Origin: Roseibium sp. HPY-6
GTDB taxonomy: Bacteria > Pseudomonadota > Alphaproteobacteria > Rhizobiales > Stappiaceae
Assembly: GCF_040530035.1 (NCBI RefSeq)
Contig: NZ_JBEWCD010000001.1
Coordinates: 434,001-498,000, forward strand
Direction: 5' to 3'
Length of the DNA stretch: 64,000 nucleotides
Position 1 is the first letter of the stretch. Each line of letters begins with the position of its first letter. Below the pieces are notes generated by a model. That model did no database searches, was not told the origin of the DNA, and saw nothing but the letters and a program-made list of their open reading frames with translations. This document shows positions 1 to 9,132 of the stretch, one piece after another. The translations under genes were made by a program, and so were the position numbers.

Positions 1-488
1 AGCGTCGCGACAGCGGCCAGATAGACAAGACGCTGCAAGGGCTTCCAGCGACGGCCGAGCAGCCTCATGGACGCATCGTTTGACGTAAGCGCCATCGGAA
101 CGAAGATGAAAAAGGCGAGCCATCCCGTCCAGATGCCCAGCGCCCAGAATTCTCCGAGTATCGCCTGCAGCGAGCCCATGTCGAAAAGATAAAGAACGGT
201 ATGGGCGGCGGCGTAGGCAAAGGCGGCAACGCCAAAATAACGCCGGCGTCGAAGCATCCAGAACCAGAATTTGTTCTTCGGAAACATCAGCCGGAACGGT
301 GAGATGATCATGGATATGATCATGAACCTTGCGGCGAACTCGCCGGTCGGATGGAGCAGGAATTCGGTTGCCGGGCGTCCGTCTTCCGAAGCTGTTCCAC
401 TGGTTAGCGCCAACATCATCGGTATCGACGGCAACGCCAGAAGCGCCCAGATGAAAGCCCTGGAATTCACTAAATTCAAGATACCCAT
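1..488 (-). CDS. MsrQ/YedZ-like ferric reductase-type membrane protein (3' end outside window)
   Basis: Reading the minus strand from the ATG at 488 gives about 162 residues with no stop before the window edge. The protein is hydrophobic with several membrane segments. It contains LHPTGEFAARFMI, then SPFRLMFP and a WKPLQRLVYLA segment, all typical of the haem-binding membrane subunit MsrQ (YedZ), which passes electrons to the periplasmic methionine-sulfoxide reductase MsrP. The pattern histidines in the visible part (one in LHPTG, one in AAAHTVLYL) fit haem ligation in that family. An msrP gene, if present, would lie outside this window. The C-terminus is missing. A related ferric-reductase-like protein of another function is possible. 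Confidence 0.7.
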   Translation of the reverse strand, partial: MGILNLVNSRAFIWALLALPSIPMMLALTSGTASEDGRPATEFLLHPTGEFAARFMIISMIISPFRLMFPKNKFWFWMLRRRRYFGVAAFAYAAAHTVLYLFDMGSLQAILGEFWALGIWTGWLAFFIFVPMALTSNDASMRLLGRRWKPLQRLVYLAAVAT

Positions 489-755
489 TGCCCAATCCCG
501 CCGTCCGTTGACTCTACCCTAAGTCAACTGAACGATACCGGGCATCTGTCGCAAACCTATCCCTGGGAGGGGCCTGATTTGTCGCAAGATGTAACAGGGT
601 GCGCACGGAAGAAGCAAAAATCCCACCGGCGCCGCGTTGGGGCACGCGAAACCGGCGGGATCTTTCGCTGGGCCGGAGAGGACCCGTCATTCATACTAGT
701 TTCAAACTTTCGAAACTAAATGCGGCATGCTGTCTCTGGACCTGATTGGCAGCAT

Positions 756-1277
756 CTATGGCAGCGCCACGACCTGCGTCCTGATGCCGACCCTTTGAAA
801 CAGGTCCTTGATGTCGTTATTGGCCATGCGGATGCAGCCGTAGGAAACGGCGCGCCCGATGGACCCCGGCCTGTTGGTGCCGTGGATGGCAAAATTGCCG
901 TTGGAGAGCGTCATCGCGGCCGCTCCCATCGGATTGTTGGGGGCTCCACCCGCGATAACATCCGGCAGATGCGGAAAATCCCGTCGCACTTCAGGTGACG
1001 GCGACCAGGCGGGACTGATATATTTCGCGGTGATCTGCGCGTGCCCCGTCCAGGCCTTGCGTGACTTGCCCACCGCAACCTTGTAGCGAATTGCGCGATT
1101 TCCACGCAGAACCAGATAGAGCCGTTTTTCCGAATTTCTGATGACAATTGTGCCCGGGCGAAACCTGTGGTCGGAGAAGCCGACAAGTTCAGCCGCCGAA
1201 GCCGGGGTTTGAACGCTGAGAGCAAAGCCAAGCGCGAGCAGCAAAGAGACAATTGTGAAACGGGATCCTGAACGCAT
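756..1277 (-). CDS. Secreted L,D-transpeptidase (YkuD domain)
   Basis: 173 aa with a Sec signal peptide (hydrophobic stretch about residues 8-28, cleavage near AxA). The YkuD catalytic signature is complete: His132 in IHGTN and Ser146-x-Gly-Cys148-Ile-Arg in SYGCIRM, followed by the usual N-x-D. Such enzymes act in the periplasm. They form 3-3 peptidoglycan cross-links or attach proteins to meso-diaminopimelate, with Cys148 as nucleophile. The protein is short: a lone catalytic domain without LysM or peptidoglycan-binding modules. It stands alone, transcribed away from the YceI gene. Confidence 0.9.
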   Translation of the reverse strand: MRSGSRFTIVSLLLALGFALSVQTPASAAELVGFSDHRFRPGTIVIRNSEKRLYLVLRGNRAIRYKVAVGKSRKAWTGHAQITAKYISPAWSPSPEVRRDFPHLPDVIAGGAPNNPMGAAAMTLSNGNFAIHGTNRPGSIGRAVSYGCIRMANNDIKDLFQRVGIRTQVVALP

Positions 1278-1598
1278 GAAACTTCCCCGGTTTTGCGGGG
1301 AAAATACCGCGTGAGCTCCCTTGAAAGAAGGCTGCGGCCACTATTTTCTTACCGAAAGGTTAACACGCGAAACAGCTCATCACACTGGATCACATTCACT
1401 GCAGGTGGAGAGCTAAGGGACCTCGCGCGCCGTAGAGCAAATGCATCTGGCACTTTTCCTGTGACGGTCGTCACTGTGGTTCAGAGCCTCAAGCACCGAT
1501 ACTTCGGAAGGTCCACGGCCATCGGAACAACGCCGACCAGTTAAATCGAGCGTTTCCATCAGCCGGGTGTCCCTGAGATCTTTAAGAGGAATTTTGAA
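1278..1598. other. Intergenic region between divergent L,D-transpeptidase and YceI genes
   Basis: 321 bases with no convincing gene. It must carry both divergent promoters. The only clear signal is the Shine-Dalgarno sequence AAGAGGAA at about 1583-1590, just before the YceI start. Open frames here have no ribosome-binding site and no recognisable sequence. Confidence 0.6.
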
Positions 1599-2192
1599 AT
1601 GCTATCCATTCGATCCAAACTCTCCGGCCTGTTGGCAGCGTGTGCTGGCCTCGGCATGTTGTTCTCGTTGACGGTTCCTGCGGCCGCCGGCTCCATTTCC
1701 GGCACCTATACGCTTTCGCCGTCCAACATCGACACCGGTTTTTCCGTTCGCGTCCTTGGTGGCCGCCCGGTCACGGGCGCTTTCAACAAGGTTTCCGGAA
1801 AGATGATCCTTGACCAGAACCGGCCGGACAAAAGCCGTGTCAACGTTACGATCGATCTTGGCAGCGTGAGCACCAACAACGACAAGGTCACCGGCTTTCT
1901 GAAAAGCTCCGCCATGTTCAATGTCGCCAAATACCCGACTGCGAAGTTCCAGAGCACCCGGATCCGCATTACCGGCAAGTATTCGGCCGAAGTCGAGGGC
2001 GTTCTGTCCCTGCGCGGTAAAAAACAACGCACCAAACTGGCCGTAACCATTACCGGCAATCAGGGCAATGGCCGCGTCGGTTTCGAGGTTTCAGGTGGCT
2101 TCTTCCGCTCCCTTTACGGCATGGATGCCGGACTGCCGATCTATGCCGACAAGGTGAACATCAAAATCAGCGGATCAGGCCGTCGCGGCTGA
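1599..2192 (+). CDS. YceI family periplasmic protein
   Basis: 197 aa with a signal peptide (hydrophobic residues about 9-30, ending PAAAG). The mature part starts SGTYTLSPSNIDTGFSVRVL and matches the YceI family, a lipocalin-like beta barrel that binds isoprenoid or other amphiphilic molecules in the periplasm. The family pattern 'x-F-x-S-T-x-I' is visible in TAKFQSTRIRITG. The length (about 170 mature residues) is normal. A good Shine-Dalgarno (AGAGGAA) precedes the ATG, and a hairpin terminator follows the stop. The physiological ligand cannot be read from the sequence. Confidence 0.88.
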   Translation: MLSIRSKLSGLLAACAGLGMLFSLTVPAAAGSISGTYTLSPSNIDTGFSVRVLGGRPVTGAFNKVSGKMILDQNRPDKSRVNVTIDLGSVSTNNDKVTGFLKSSAMFNVAKYPTAKFQSTRIRITGKYSAEVEGVLSLRGKKQRTKLAVTITGNQGNGRVGFEVSGGFFRSLYGMDAGLPIYADKVNIKISGSGRRG

Positions 2193-2210
2193 TCGTCCCC
2201 AACTGATTGC

Positions 2211-2254
2211 AAAGAGTGCACGCACACCGCTGGGTGGCGTGCTCTTTGTTTTTT
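2211..2254 (+). terminator. Rho-independent terminator after YceI gene
   Basis: AAAGAGTGCACGC pairs with GCGTGCTCTTT across a short loop (with a two-base bulge), followed by GTTTTTT. It ends the YceI transcript. Confidence 0.8.
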
Positions 2255-2278
2255 GGCCTTTGAGAAAGCGGACGCTGT

Positions 2279-3382
2279 TCACTTCAATCTCGGAGCCCCA
2301 TCGCGCCATTCGTAAATCACAAAACCCGGCAGATTGCTGTCACCGTTTTCGTTGAATTCAAGAGCTCCCAGAACTGTCTCGAATGTCCCCGTCGAAAGAG
2401 CATCTGCAACCGCCTCAGGCGAGGTACTTCCGGCAACGCGCGCAGCCTGGGCCCAGGCTTGAACGGCAGCATAGGTCGCAAGCGCGTATCGGTCAGCAGG
2501 TTTCTCTGCCTCTTCAAGCTGCTTGATCACCGCTGCGCTCTGAGCGATATCGCGCGGGTCGATCGGATAAGTCAACAAAGTGCCGTTGCCGGCGGGACCA
2601 GCGACGGAAATATATTCGTCGGTCATGAGCGCATCGCCCGATACAAGCACCGCATCGAGCCTCTGGCGATCCATCTCAAGCTTGATCAAACCTGCCTCCG
2701 GGTGATAGCCGCCGAGATAGACAACACCGACATTCTCCAAACCCAGTTGCGAAACCAGGTAACGGTAGTCGCCCTCACCGGCGTCGAAGCCCAGCGATAT
2801 GCTCTCGGTTTTGCCGAGACCGTTCAGGACCGTTTTGACGGCGTCGGTCAGTCCTTTTCCATAAGCTGTCTTGTCGTGCAGGATTGCAATCCTGTCTCCT
2901 GCATGGTTTTCGGCCAGAAACTCACCGGCCACCCGGGCTTGCTGGTCATCCCGCGGCGCAAGCCGGAAGACGCCCGGTCCCGGGCGCTCGTCGGTGTATT
3001 TCGGCAATGTGGTTGCCGGCGAAATCTGGACGATCCCTGCATCTGCGTAGACTTCGCTTGCAGGGATAGATGCGTTGAAGCAGAAATGCCCGGCGACGAA
3101 AACAACATTCTTGCCTATGAGCTGGTTCGCGACCGCGACGGCTCTGTCGGCATCGCAACCGTCATCTGCGACCTCGAGTTTGAGCATTTCGCCGTTGACA
3201 CCGCCCGCGGCATTGACATCCGCAACCGCCAGTTCCGCACCGGCGAGCATTTGCGCACCCAGATCCCGAAACTGCCCCTCCATCGGCCCCGCGATGGCGA
3301 TCGGAATGTCCGCCTGTGCCGGGCACGCAAAAAGACCGCCGGCGCATAGCGCAACGCCGACTGTAAAATGGCGAAAGGTCAT
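2279..3382 (-). CDS. Branched-chain amino acid-type ABC transporter substrate-binding protein (LivJ-like)
   Basis: 367 aa from the ATG at 3382, chosen because GTGGAG lies just upstream and a signal peptide follows at once (MTFRHFTVGVALCAGG, cleaved near PAQA). The open frame reaches upstream to 3496, but that part has no signal peptide. The mature protein starts DIPIAIAGPMEGQFRDLG and contains the family segment LKLEVADDGCDADRAVAVAN, both typical of Leu/Ile/Val-type type I binding proteins. No liv permease or ATPase genes are adjacent, so it is an orphan binding protein here and its substrate is unknown. Confidence 0.85.
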   Translation of the reverse strand: MTFRHFTVGVALCAGGLFACPAQADIPIAIAGPMEGQFRDLGAQMLAGAELAVADVNAAGGVNGEMLKLEVADDGCDADRAVAVANQLIGKNVVFVAGHFCFNASIPASEVYADAGIVQISPATTLPKYTDERPGPGVFRLAPRDDQQARVAGEFLAENHAGDRIAILHDKTAYGKGLTDAVKTVLNGLGKTESISLGFDAGEGDYRYLVSQLGLENVGVVYLGGYHPEAGLIKLEMDRQRLDAVLVSGDALMTDEYISVAGPAGNGTLLTYPIDPRDIAQSAAVIKQLEEAEKPADRYALATYAAVQAWAQAARVAGSTSPEAVADALSTGTFETVLGALEFNENGDSNLPGFVIYEWRDGAPRLK

Positions 3383-3593
3383 AGGGCACTCCACGGCATC
3401 CAAAAACACATGCCCATCCCTATCGTTCAACGGCGGAAATCTCAATCCGGGCAAACAAATTGAGCGCCGGCAGACGCCTGTCCGTCGGATATTCATGGCC
3501 TATTTTCTGTAGGCAAGGCATAGGCAGGTGTCTAAACTCCCGCCACATACAGGATGTCATTTGATTCCGCCGCCCGCGCAAGGAGCAGAAGCC

Positions 3594-4112
3594 ATGTCAC
3601 AACCCGTTTCTGAGCAGGGCCGGCTGCCGCTCGAACCGCAGAGTTTCCGTGAGGCGATGAGCCGCATCGCGGCGGCGGTGCATGTGGTCACGACCGACGG
3701 TAAGGCAGGCAAGCTGGGGGCAACGGTTTCCGCTGCATGTTCCGTAAGCGACGACCCCGCAAGCATCCTGATCTGTCTCAACCGGCAAACGCGCATGCAT
3801 GACGCGGTTCTGCAAAACAGGTGTTTTTGTCTGAACACGTTGAGCGATGATCACCAGGAGATCTCGGACACCTTTGCCGGGCGGGACAAGCTGGAAATGG
3901 CGGAGCGCTTTAACAAAAGCGCGTGGACCAATCTCGCGACCGGCTGTCCGGCACTCGACAGTGCCCGGCTGAGTGTCGATTGTGAAATCTTCTCCGTGAC
4001 GGAAATGGGCACACACTCGATCATCGTTGGAACGGTTGTCGACCTGCGCATGACGGACCCTGGCAAATCGCTTCTTTATGTCCGGCGCGGCTACAAAAGC
4101 CTCGACACCTGA
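3594..4112 (+). CDS. Flavin reductase family protein (RutF/HpaC-like)
   Basis: 172 aa from the ATG at 3594, which is preceded by AGGAGCAGAAGCC. It is a flavin reductase-like FMN-binding split barrel: FREAMSRIAAAVHVVTTDG at the start, GATVSAACSVSDDP for flavin binding, and the core Cys-Leu-Asn segment CFCLNTL. These enzymes reduce free FMN or FAD with NAD(P)H and supply two-component monooxygenases. No monooxygenase partner is adjacent. The gene is divergent from the amino-acid binding protein and upstream of the P1 peptidase on the same strand (50 bases apart), so the two may be cotranscribed. Confidence 0.87.
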   Translation: MSQPVSEQGRLPLEPQSFREAMSRIAAAVHVVTTDGKAGKLGATVSAACSVSDDPASILICLNRQTRMHDAVLQNRCFCLNTLSDDHQEISDTFAGRDKLEMAERFNKSAWTNLATGCPALDSARLSVDCEIFSVTEMGTHSIIVGTVVDLRMTDPGKSLLYVRRGYKSLDT

Positions 4113-4162
4113 GAAGCTAAAGCCCAAACTGGCAATGCGCGTCTTTCCCGGAATCTTACCAT

Positions 4163-5167
4163 ATGTCCAGTGCCCGCAATCTCATCACGGATGTCCCAGG
4201 TCTCAAGATCGGCAATGCATCTGACAAAGACCTGAAATCGGGCGCAACCGTTCTTCTTCCGGAAGAGCCCGCGGTCGCATCGGTGGCCATACATGGCGGC
4301 GCGCCGGGAACGCGGGAAATTGCGCTTCTGGAACCCGAACAAACCGTCGAAAAGATTGACGCCATCGTGCTGGCCGGCGGTTCGGCGTTTGGCCTGGATG
4401 CAGGCGCAGGTGTTCAAGGACGCCTCGCCGATCTGGGATACGGCTTCGCAGTTGGTCCCGTGCGCGTCCCGATCGTTCCGACCGCGATCCTGTTCGATCT
4501 TCTGAATGGTGGCGACAAGAGCTGGGGCCAGGCTGCCCCTTACCGGGATCTCGGCCGTTCTGCCCTGGATGCGGTCGCGTACGATTTCGCGCTTGGGTCT
4601 GTTGGTGCCGGCACAGGCGCAACAACGGCAAATCTGAAAGGCGGCCTTGGCTCCGCCTCACAAAAACTCGACAACGGCATAACCGTCGGCGCGATTGTCG
4701 CGGTAAACGCACTCGGCCGTGCCACTATTGGGGACAGTGCCCACTTTTGGGCAGCCCCCTTTGAGGTCGGGGACGAATTCGGCGGGCGCGGAATGGCCGT
4801 CCCCTTCCCCCAGGATGCTGTTGATGTGCGCACCAAACTCGACGCGTTGAAGGCCGGGGCAAATACGACGATTGCCGCCGTAGCAACCGATGCAGTTTTG
4901 ACCAAAGGCGAAGCCAAAAGGCTGGCCGTCATGGCGCATGACGGGTTGGCCCGGGCCCTGTGGCCCGCCCACACCCCGCTGGATGGCGATCTGGTTTTTG
5001 CACTCTCCACGGGACAACGCAATCTGGAAAACGGCCTGGAGGACATGGTGCGCCTGGGCGCTGCCTCTGCGTCCTGCCTGGCCCGCGCAATCGCGCGGGG
5101 AATCTACAATGCCACGCCCGCCGAGGAGGATCCCGTTCCGACCTGGCAACAGAAATTCGGGCCTTAG
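4163..5167 (+). CDS. P1 family peptidase (DmpA/BapA-like, self-processing N-terminal nucleophile hydrolase)
   Basis: 334 aa. Family landmarks are ITDVPGLKIGNA at the N-terminus, VLAGGSAFGLDA, and GSVGAGTGATTANLKGG. Near the second half lies GANTTIAAVATDA, where Thr235 sits at the position of autocatalytic cleavage in the short P1 (S58/T-type) members; the new N-terminal residue then acts as nucleophile. The length matches that short branch rather than the longer DmpA aminopeptidases. The substrate is uncertain: such enzymes hydrolyse aminopeptide, beta-amino acid or amide bonds. No signal peptide is seen, so it is probably cytoplasmic. The Shine-Dalgarno is weak (GGAAT). Confidence 0.88.
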   Translation: MSSARNLITDVPGLKIGNASDKDLKSGATVLLPEEPAVASVAIHGGAPGTREIALLEPEQTVEKIDAIVLAGGSAFGLDAGAGVQGRLADLGYGFAVGPVRVPIVPTAILFDLLNGGDKSWGQAAPYRDLGRSALDAVAYDFALGSVGAGTGATTANLKGGLGSASQKLDNGITVGAIVAVNALGRATIGDSAHFWAAPFEVGDEFGGRGMAVPFPQDAVDVRTKLDALKAGANTTIAAVATDAVLTKGEAKRLAVMAHDGLARALWPAHTPLDGDLVFALSTGQRNLENGLEDMVRLGAASASCLARAIARGIYNATPAEEDPVPTWQQKFGP

Positions 5168-5231
5168 GCAGATCTGAAGCCGACGTGAAACCGTATTCGG
5201 GTCAGATCAACCGGCTGAAGGTTTCTCGCAA

Positions 5232-5747
5232 ATGCAGCGCTTCCGAATAGCTTTCATCATAACCCTCCTCGTGCTTGGCCTGTCCCCTGCAACCGCTGCT
5301 GCCAAGCAGCTGGTGCTTGAGGAATTCTTCCGTGGCAAAACGGTTGGAAAGGGCGTTTTTGAAAGCAAGATCGCGGGTGTCTATCGCCCGTTTACAGTCT
5401 ATCTGACCGGCACATGGAACGCGCGCACATTCACGTTGCGCCTGCGCGAAGACTTCGTCTATGAGGACGGCGAAAAGGACACCAAAACCTGGTTCTTCCA
5501 AAAGGTTGCTGACGGCCGCTATATCGGCCAGAGAGCCGACGTGATCGCGCCGACCAATGTGAAAACCGACAGCAACGGCGCTCTCAGATTTTCCTACGTC
5601 GCCGAGCTGGAGACGGAAAACGGTCCTTTGTTGCTCAAATTCGACGACACGTTGACCCAGGTTGACAAAAGAACGGTCCGCAACACGGCCAGGGTCATGA
5701 AAGCCGGATTCACCATCGGGACCGTGGATCTGACTTTCACGAAATAA
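5232..5747 (+). CDS. DUF3833 family exported protein
   Basis: 171 aa with a clear signal peptide (MQRFRIAFIITLLVLGLSP, cleavage near TAAA). The mature sequence fits DUF3833: EEFFRGKTVGKGVF, REDFVYEDGEKDTKTW, the segment FDDTLTQVDKRTVRNTARV, and a final GTVDLTFTK. Members are small periplasmic or lipoprotein beta-rich proteins of unknown function. No lipobox cysteine is present here, so it is probably soluble in the periplasm. It follows the P1 peptidase by 64 bases on the same strand. Confidence 0.8.
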   Translation: MQRFRIAFIITLLVLGLSPATAAAKQLVLEEFFRGKTVGKGVFESKIAGVYRPFTVYLTGTWNARTFTLRLREDFVYEDGEKDTKTWFFQKVADGRYIGQRADVIAPTNVKTDSNGALRFSYVAELETENGPLLLKFDDTLTQVDKRTVRNTARVMKAGFTIGTVDLTFTK

Positions 5748-5838
5748 CTCTACGGAATGAATTAAACATCCGAGTGCTTGAACAAGAAAGTCACTTCCGC
5801 CTAAATTGAAGCTGATATTTTCATCTTCAGAGGCGAAC

Positions 5839-7326
5839 ATGAAGGTAGATATTTCTGACTACAAAAACCTTTTTCTTTGTTTTTTTATCGGGATTTGCTG
5901 CATCTTTCAGCTGGACAGCGGCAGCCTTCGGGCAGATGAAACGCAAGATAAACTGGCAAACACTCTCGAAGATACATTAACCCGCCCATTCCAAGGTGAC
6001 TTCGATGCGATCCTGGAGCGCGGGTTTTTGCGGGTACTGATCCCATTTTCGAAGACAGGCTATTTCATAGACAAAGGTGTTCAACGAGGTGTTTCAGTCG
6101 ACCTTGCAATGGAACTGGAGAAGCATCTCGCAAAAACCCAAAAAAAGACGATAGACTTCGAAGTCGTGCTGATCCCGACCCCGCGCGAGAAACTCTTCAC
6201 CCGTCTTGCTGAGTCCCGCGGAGACATAGCGCTCGGCAACCTTACGATCACGGATGAGCGCAAAAAACTGGTTGGTTTCTCCGCACCACTCCTGAAGGAC
6301 GTGCACGAAGTTCCTGTTACCACGAACGATGTGCCTCAAATGAAGTCGCCATTGGACCTTTCCGGGCACAAGGTCTACGTCCGCAAATCGGCCTCCTACT
6401 ATCAGAGCCTGGAAAACCTGAACCGAAAACTGGCACGCGCGGGCAAGAAAACCATCGAAATTGAGCTCGCCGATGCCTGGATGGAAGATGAAGATATTCT
6501 GGAGCTGGTATCCGCGGGCAAAGTGCCGATGACAATCGTGGATCAGCACAAGGCAGAACTCTGGCAGGATGTCTTGAGCGGTCTGATGTTGCACCCGGCT
6601 GCAGCCGTGCGCACAGACGGGCAAATGGCAGTCGCCGTGCGCCCCAACGCACCCGACCTTCTCAAGGAAATCGACGCTTTTGCCAAGACCGTCAAGAAGG
6701 GCACGCTGATCGGCAATCTGGTGTTCAAGAAATATCTCCAGGAAGCCGACTATCTGCGGAACATGCGCGACGACGACTACGAGGCGGAACTTCAGAAATT
6801 CACCAGTTTGTTTCGCAAATACGCCGATGAATATGATTTCGACTGGCTGCTGATCGCCGCACAAAGCTTTCAGGAATCGAAATTTGACCCAACGGCGCGC
6901 AGCGGGGCCGGCGCGGTCGGTCTCATGCAGATCAAACCTTCGACCGCGGAGGGAAATCCGATCAACATCACGGGCATCGCCGCAGACCCGGATAAGAACG
7001 TGCATGCAGGCGTCAAATATCTTCGTTTCATTGCCAATCAGTATTTCGCTGACCTCGACAAAGACCAGGCCGATCAGACCTTCTTTGCGCTGGCTGCTTA
7101 CAACGCAGGCCCAAGCCGTTTCGAGAGGCTGCGCGACCAAGCCAAAAAGCAGGGGTACGATCCGGACAAGTGGTTTGGAAATGTGGAATGGATCGTCGCA
7201 GCGCAGATCGGGCGCCAGCCGATCGAATATGTCGGCAACATCTACCAGTATTATGTGGTGTTTCATAACGACCGGAAACACCAGAAAGCCGGGGCCGCCG
7301 CCAAAGAAGCAGCGGGAACCGATTGA
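5839..7326 (+). CDS. MltF-like membrane-bound lytic transglycosylase with solute-binding domain
   Basis: 495 aa from the ATG at 5839 (GAGGCGAAC upstream; the earlier in-frame ATG at 5806 has no ribosome-binding site). A hydrophobic N-terminal segment (about residues 8-26) is a signal or anchor. Next comes an extracellular solute-binding type 3 domain (about 45-310), then an SLT lytic transglycosylase domain with catalytic Glu346 in FQESKFDPTARSGAGAVGLM and the later AAYNAGPSRF motif. This is the MltF architecture. It cleaves glycan strands to 1,6-anhydromuropeptides, and the binding domain may sense a ligand. Length is normal. Confidence 0.88.
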   Translation: MKVDISDYKNLFLCFFIGICCIFQLDSGSLRADETQDKLANTLEDTLTRPFQGDFDAILERGFLRVLIPFSKTGYFIDKGVQRGVSVDLAMELEKHLAKTQKKTIDFEVVLIPTPREKLFTRLAESRGDIALGNLTITDERKKLVGFSAPLLKDVHEVPVTTNDVPQMKSPLDLSGHKVYVRKSASYYQSLENLNRKLARAGKKTIEIELADAWMEDEDILELVSAGKVPMTIVDQHKAELWQDVLSGLMLHPAAAVRTDGQMAVAVRPNAPDLLKEIDAFAKTVKKGTLIGNLVFKKYLQEADYLRNMRDDDYEAELQKFTSLFRKYADEYDFDWLLIAAQSFQESKFDPTARSGAGAVGLMQIKPSTAEGNPINITGIAADPDKNVHAGVKYLRFIANQYFADLDKDQADQTFFALAAYNAGPSRFERLRDQAKKQGYDPDKWFGNVEWIVAAQIGRQPIEYVGNIYQYYVVFHNDRKHQKAGAAAKEAAGTD

Positions 7327-7335
7327 TCTGCAACG

Positions 7336-7917
7336 TCAGGCGGCCTTAAGAGCGAGCTGCCCTGCCCTCGTCAGCATTTGCTCACGATCGGTATCGTTGG
7401 AACCGTGAATGGGCGAGAACACATGATACCCCTTCGGCTTGAAGCCGCAAAAGGCAAGGATCTGTTTTTCCGTCTGCTTTCTGATGCCTGATCCGTAGAT
7501 CCAGCGAAAAATCCAGCCTGGAGTATCCGCGGTCACAAGAACCTGTGCACTACGGCCCTTGAGCAGTTTTTCCGGAATGGTCTTTCCAGGCACGTACTTG
7601 AAGGCCTTTCCGGAAAGCAGCACCCGATCAAACAGCCCCTTCAGCTTGGCAGGGTGTCCGCCCCACCAGAGCGGATGCACGATCACGATATGCTCGCACC
7701 AGACAATATCGTGCCAGATATTTTCAAGGTCCGGCTCAAGCTGCGGACCGCCGTCGAAATCAGACGTGCCGTAGTCCGGATTAAAGTCCATTTCGGAAAG
7801 GTGCCGGCTGCGCACCTCATGCCCCGCTCGCTCTGCCTCACGCAAATACCGCTCCGCCAGCGCACTGCAAAAGGAACCCTTCGCGGGATGTCCATCAAGT
7901 ATGAGTATTCGTGTCAT
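7336..7917 (-). CDS. NAD(P)H-dependent oxidoreductase (flavodoxin-like fold, NQO/MdaB/KefF type)
   Basis: 193 aa from the ATG at 7917, with AGGCGAAC upstream. It starts MTRILILDGHPAKGSFCSAL, the phosphate-binding loop of the flavodoxin-like quinone reductase family, and continues with VIVHPLWWGGHPAKLKGLFDRV, the conserved FAD/FMN and substrate segment. Such enzymes make two-electron reductions of quinones or other electrophiles. It is divergent from a TetR regulator; two copies of a TGACC-RY-GGTCA palindrome lie in between, so it is probably repressed by that regulator and induced by a toxic electrophile (inference). Confidence 0.9.
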   Translation of the reverse strand: MTRILILDGHPAKGSFCSALAERYLREAERAGHEVRSRHLSEMDFNPDYGTSDFDGGPQLEPDLENIWHDIVWCEHIVIVHPLWWGGHPAKLKGLFDRVLLSGKAFKYVPGKTIPEKLLKGRSAQVLVTADTPGWIFRWIYGSGIRKQTEKQILAFCGFKPKGYHVFSPIHGSNDTDREQMLTRAGQLALKAA

Positions 7918-7956
7918 GGGTCTGTTCGCCTGTGAAATAGAAAACTGCCAAATAAA

Positions 7957-7972
7957 ATTGACCACGGTCACT
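7957..7972. promoter_or_regulatory. Putative TetR operator, copy 1
   Basis: ATTGACCACGGTCACT, an imperfect copy of the palindrome at 8006-8021. The core TGACC-AC-GGTCA is symmetric. Its centre is 40-odd bases upstream of the oxidoreductase start, and 49 bases from the centre of the second copy. Confidence 0.7.
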
Positions 7973-8005
7973 TTTTTGCTCAAGTATGCTCGGAAGTCAA
8001 GAATT

Positions 8006-8021
8006 ATTGACCATGGTCAAT
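8006..8021. promoter_or_regulatory. Putative TetR operator, copy 2 (perfect 16-bp palindrome)
   Basis: ATTGACCATGGTCAAT is a perfect inverted repeat ending 15 bases before the TetR gene. With copy 1 it suggests autorepression and repression of the divergent oxidoreductase. Confidence 0.75.
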
Positions 8022-8035
8022 TTTTATGAGGGTAC

Positions 8036-8668
8036 ATGTCGCGAAAACCCCAGCAACGCAGCATCGAGACACGCGCAAGGGTCCTGAAAGCAGCGCGGGA
8101 CCTAAGCAAGAAACACGGATTGGAGCTGGTCACGGCCGAAGCGGTGGCGGCAGAAGCCGGCGTCGCGAAGGGAACCGTTTTCTCGCACTATGGAGACATG
8201 GACGGCCTGCTGTCCCACGTGCTTCTGGATCGACTGAACGCACTGCGCACGATCGCGGCAGAAGATGCCCCACCAGTCGCAGGTCTTGAGGATCCGGTCG
8301 GACAGCTGCTCCGGAACATGATGGCGCTGATTGACGTGATTACAGACAGCCCGACAATTTTACGGCTGTTTCTCGACAATATCGGCGTCACCAAGCCGAA
8401 TTGTGCAACTGAATTCGTCGAAACGCTGGACGCGCTCGATGCAGATCTCGCGGGCTTTCTTGATCTCTGGCAGAGTTCAGACGTGATAACACCGGCACTG
8501 CGCCGCGACCGCACGCCGGTGGAGATGGTCGACGGATTAATCGCTTTCATGATCCACGGCGCAATTCTGTTGAAGAGCCACCAACTGACCGATCGCAATG
8601 CGCTTGAAACCAGGCTTCGCCGTCACGTTGAGGCGTTTGTACTCGCCCCGGGGGCGCTAACTGCCTAG
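8036..8668 (+). CDS. TetR family transcriptional regulator
   Basis: 210 aa. The N-terminal helix-turn-helix is typical: [18 protein letters not shown], then [20 protein letters not shown] with Y-G-D-M-D following. The C-terminal ligand domain is not recognisable. GAGGG precedes the ATG. The gene is divergent from a flavodoxin-fold oxidoreductase and flanked by a perfect palindrome, the usual arrangement for a local repressor. Its 3' end overlaps the last four bases of the convergent YcgN gene. Confidence 0.92.
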   Translation: MSRKPQQRSIETRARVLKAARDLSKKHGLELVTAEAVAAEAGVAKGTVFSHYGDMDGLLSHVLLDRLNALRTIAAEDAPPVAGLEDPVGQLLRNMMALIDVITDSPTILRLFLDNIGVTKPNCATEFVETLDALDADLAGFLDLWQSSDVITPALRRDRTPVEMVDGLIAFMIHGAILLKSHQLTDRNALETRLRRHVEAFVLAPGALTA

Positions 8669-9132
8669 CTCTCTTCAGGCGCTTCGCCCGGCCACATCAC
8701 CACGTGCTGTTCATAGTCTTCCAGCGGCATGCCGTCTTCAGGAACCGTCCGTCCCCGAACCGAAATCCCGGCCTGATGCACGGTTTCGCTGTCACCTGAC
8801 ACCAGTGGATGCCACCAGTAAAGATCCTGCCCTTCCCGCACCAGGCGATAGGCGCAGGTTGGCGGTAGCCAGGTGAGTGTCCGGACTTCTGCAGGTGTGA
8901 GCTGAATACAGTCGGGCACAGTCGCCGCCCTGTTGTCATAGTCCTTGCAGCGGCAACTTTGATCGTCCAGCAATGTGCAGGCGACCCTGGTCCAGACGAT
9001 TTCGCCCGTATCCCAGTCTTCCAGCTTGTTCAAACAACAGCGTGCGCAGCCGTCACAGAGCGATTCCCACTCTGACGGCGACATCTCTTCCAGCGACTTT
9101 GTCTTCCAGAACGGACGCTCGTCCATTTGCAT
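8665..9132 (-). CDS. YcgN family cysteine cluster protein (UPF0260)
   Basis: 155 aa from the ATG at 9132; the longer open frame to 9588 overlaps the divergent PBP start and shows no family similarity. The start [18 protein letters not shown] and the cysteine cluster [28 protein letters not shown] and VPDCIQL match YcgN/UPF0260, a CxxCxxCC zinc/iron-sulfur-type family of unknown role. Eight or more conserved cysteines are present. The length equals that of E. coli YcgN (about 150 aa). Confidence 0.88.
   Translation of the reverse strand: MQMDERPFWKTKSLEEMSPSEWESLCDGCARCCLNKLEDWDTGEIVWTRVACTLLDDQSCRCKDYDNRAATVPDCIQLTPAEVRTLTWLPPTCAYRLVREGQDLYWWHPLVSGDSETVHQAGISVRGRTVPEDGMPLEDYEQHVVMWPGEAPEES

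Noticed and set aside
2459..3349. 296-codon plus-strand frame
   Set aside because: It is the antisense shadow of the LivJ-like gene, whose signal peptide and domain pattern are clear.
6094..7281. 395-codon minus-strand frame
   Set aside because: Antisense shadow of the MltF-like gene, which has all catalytic motifs.
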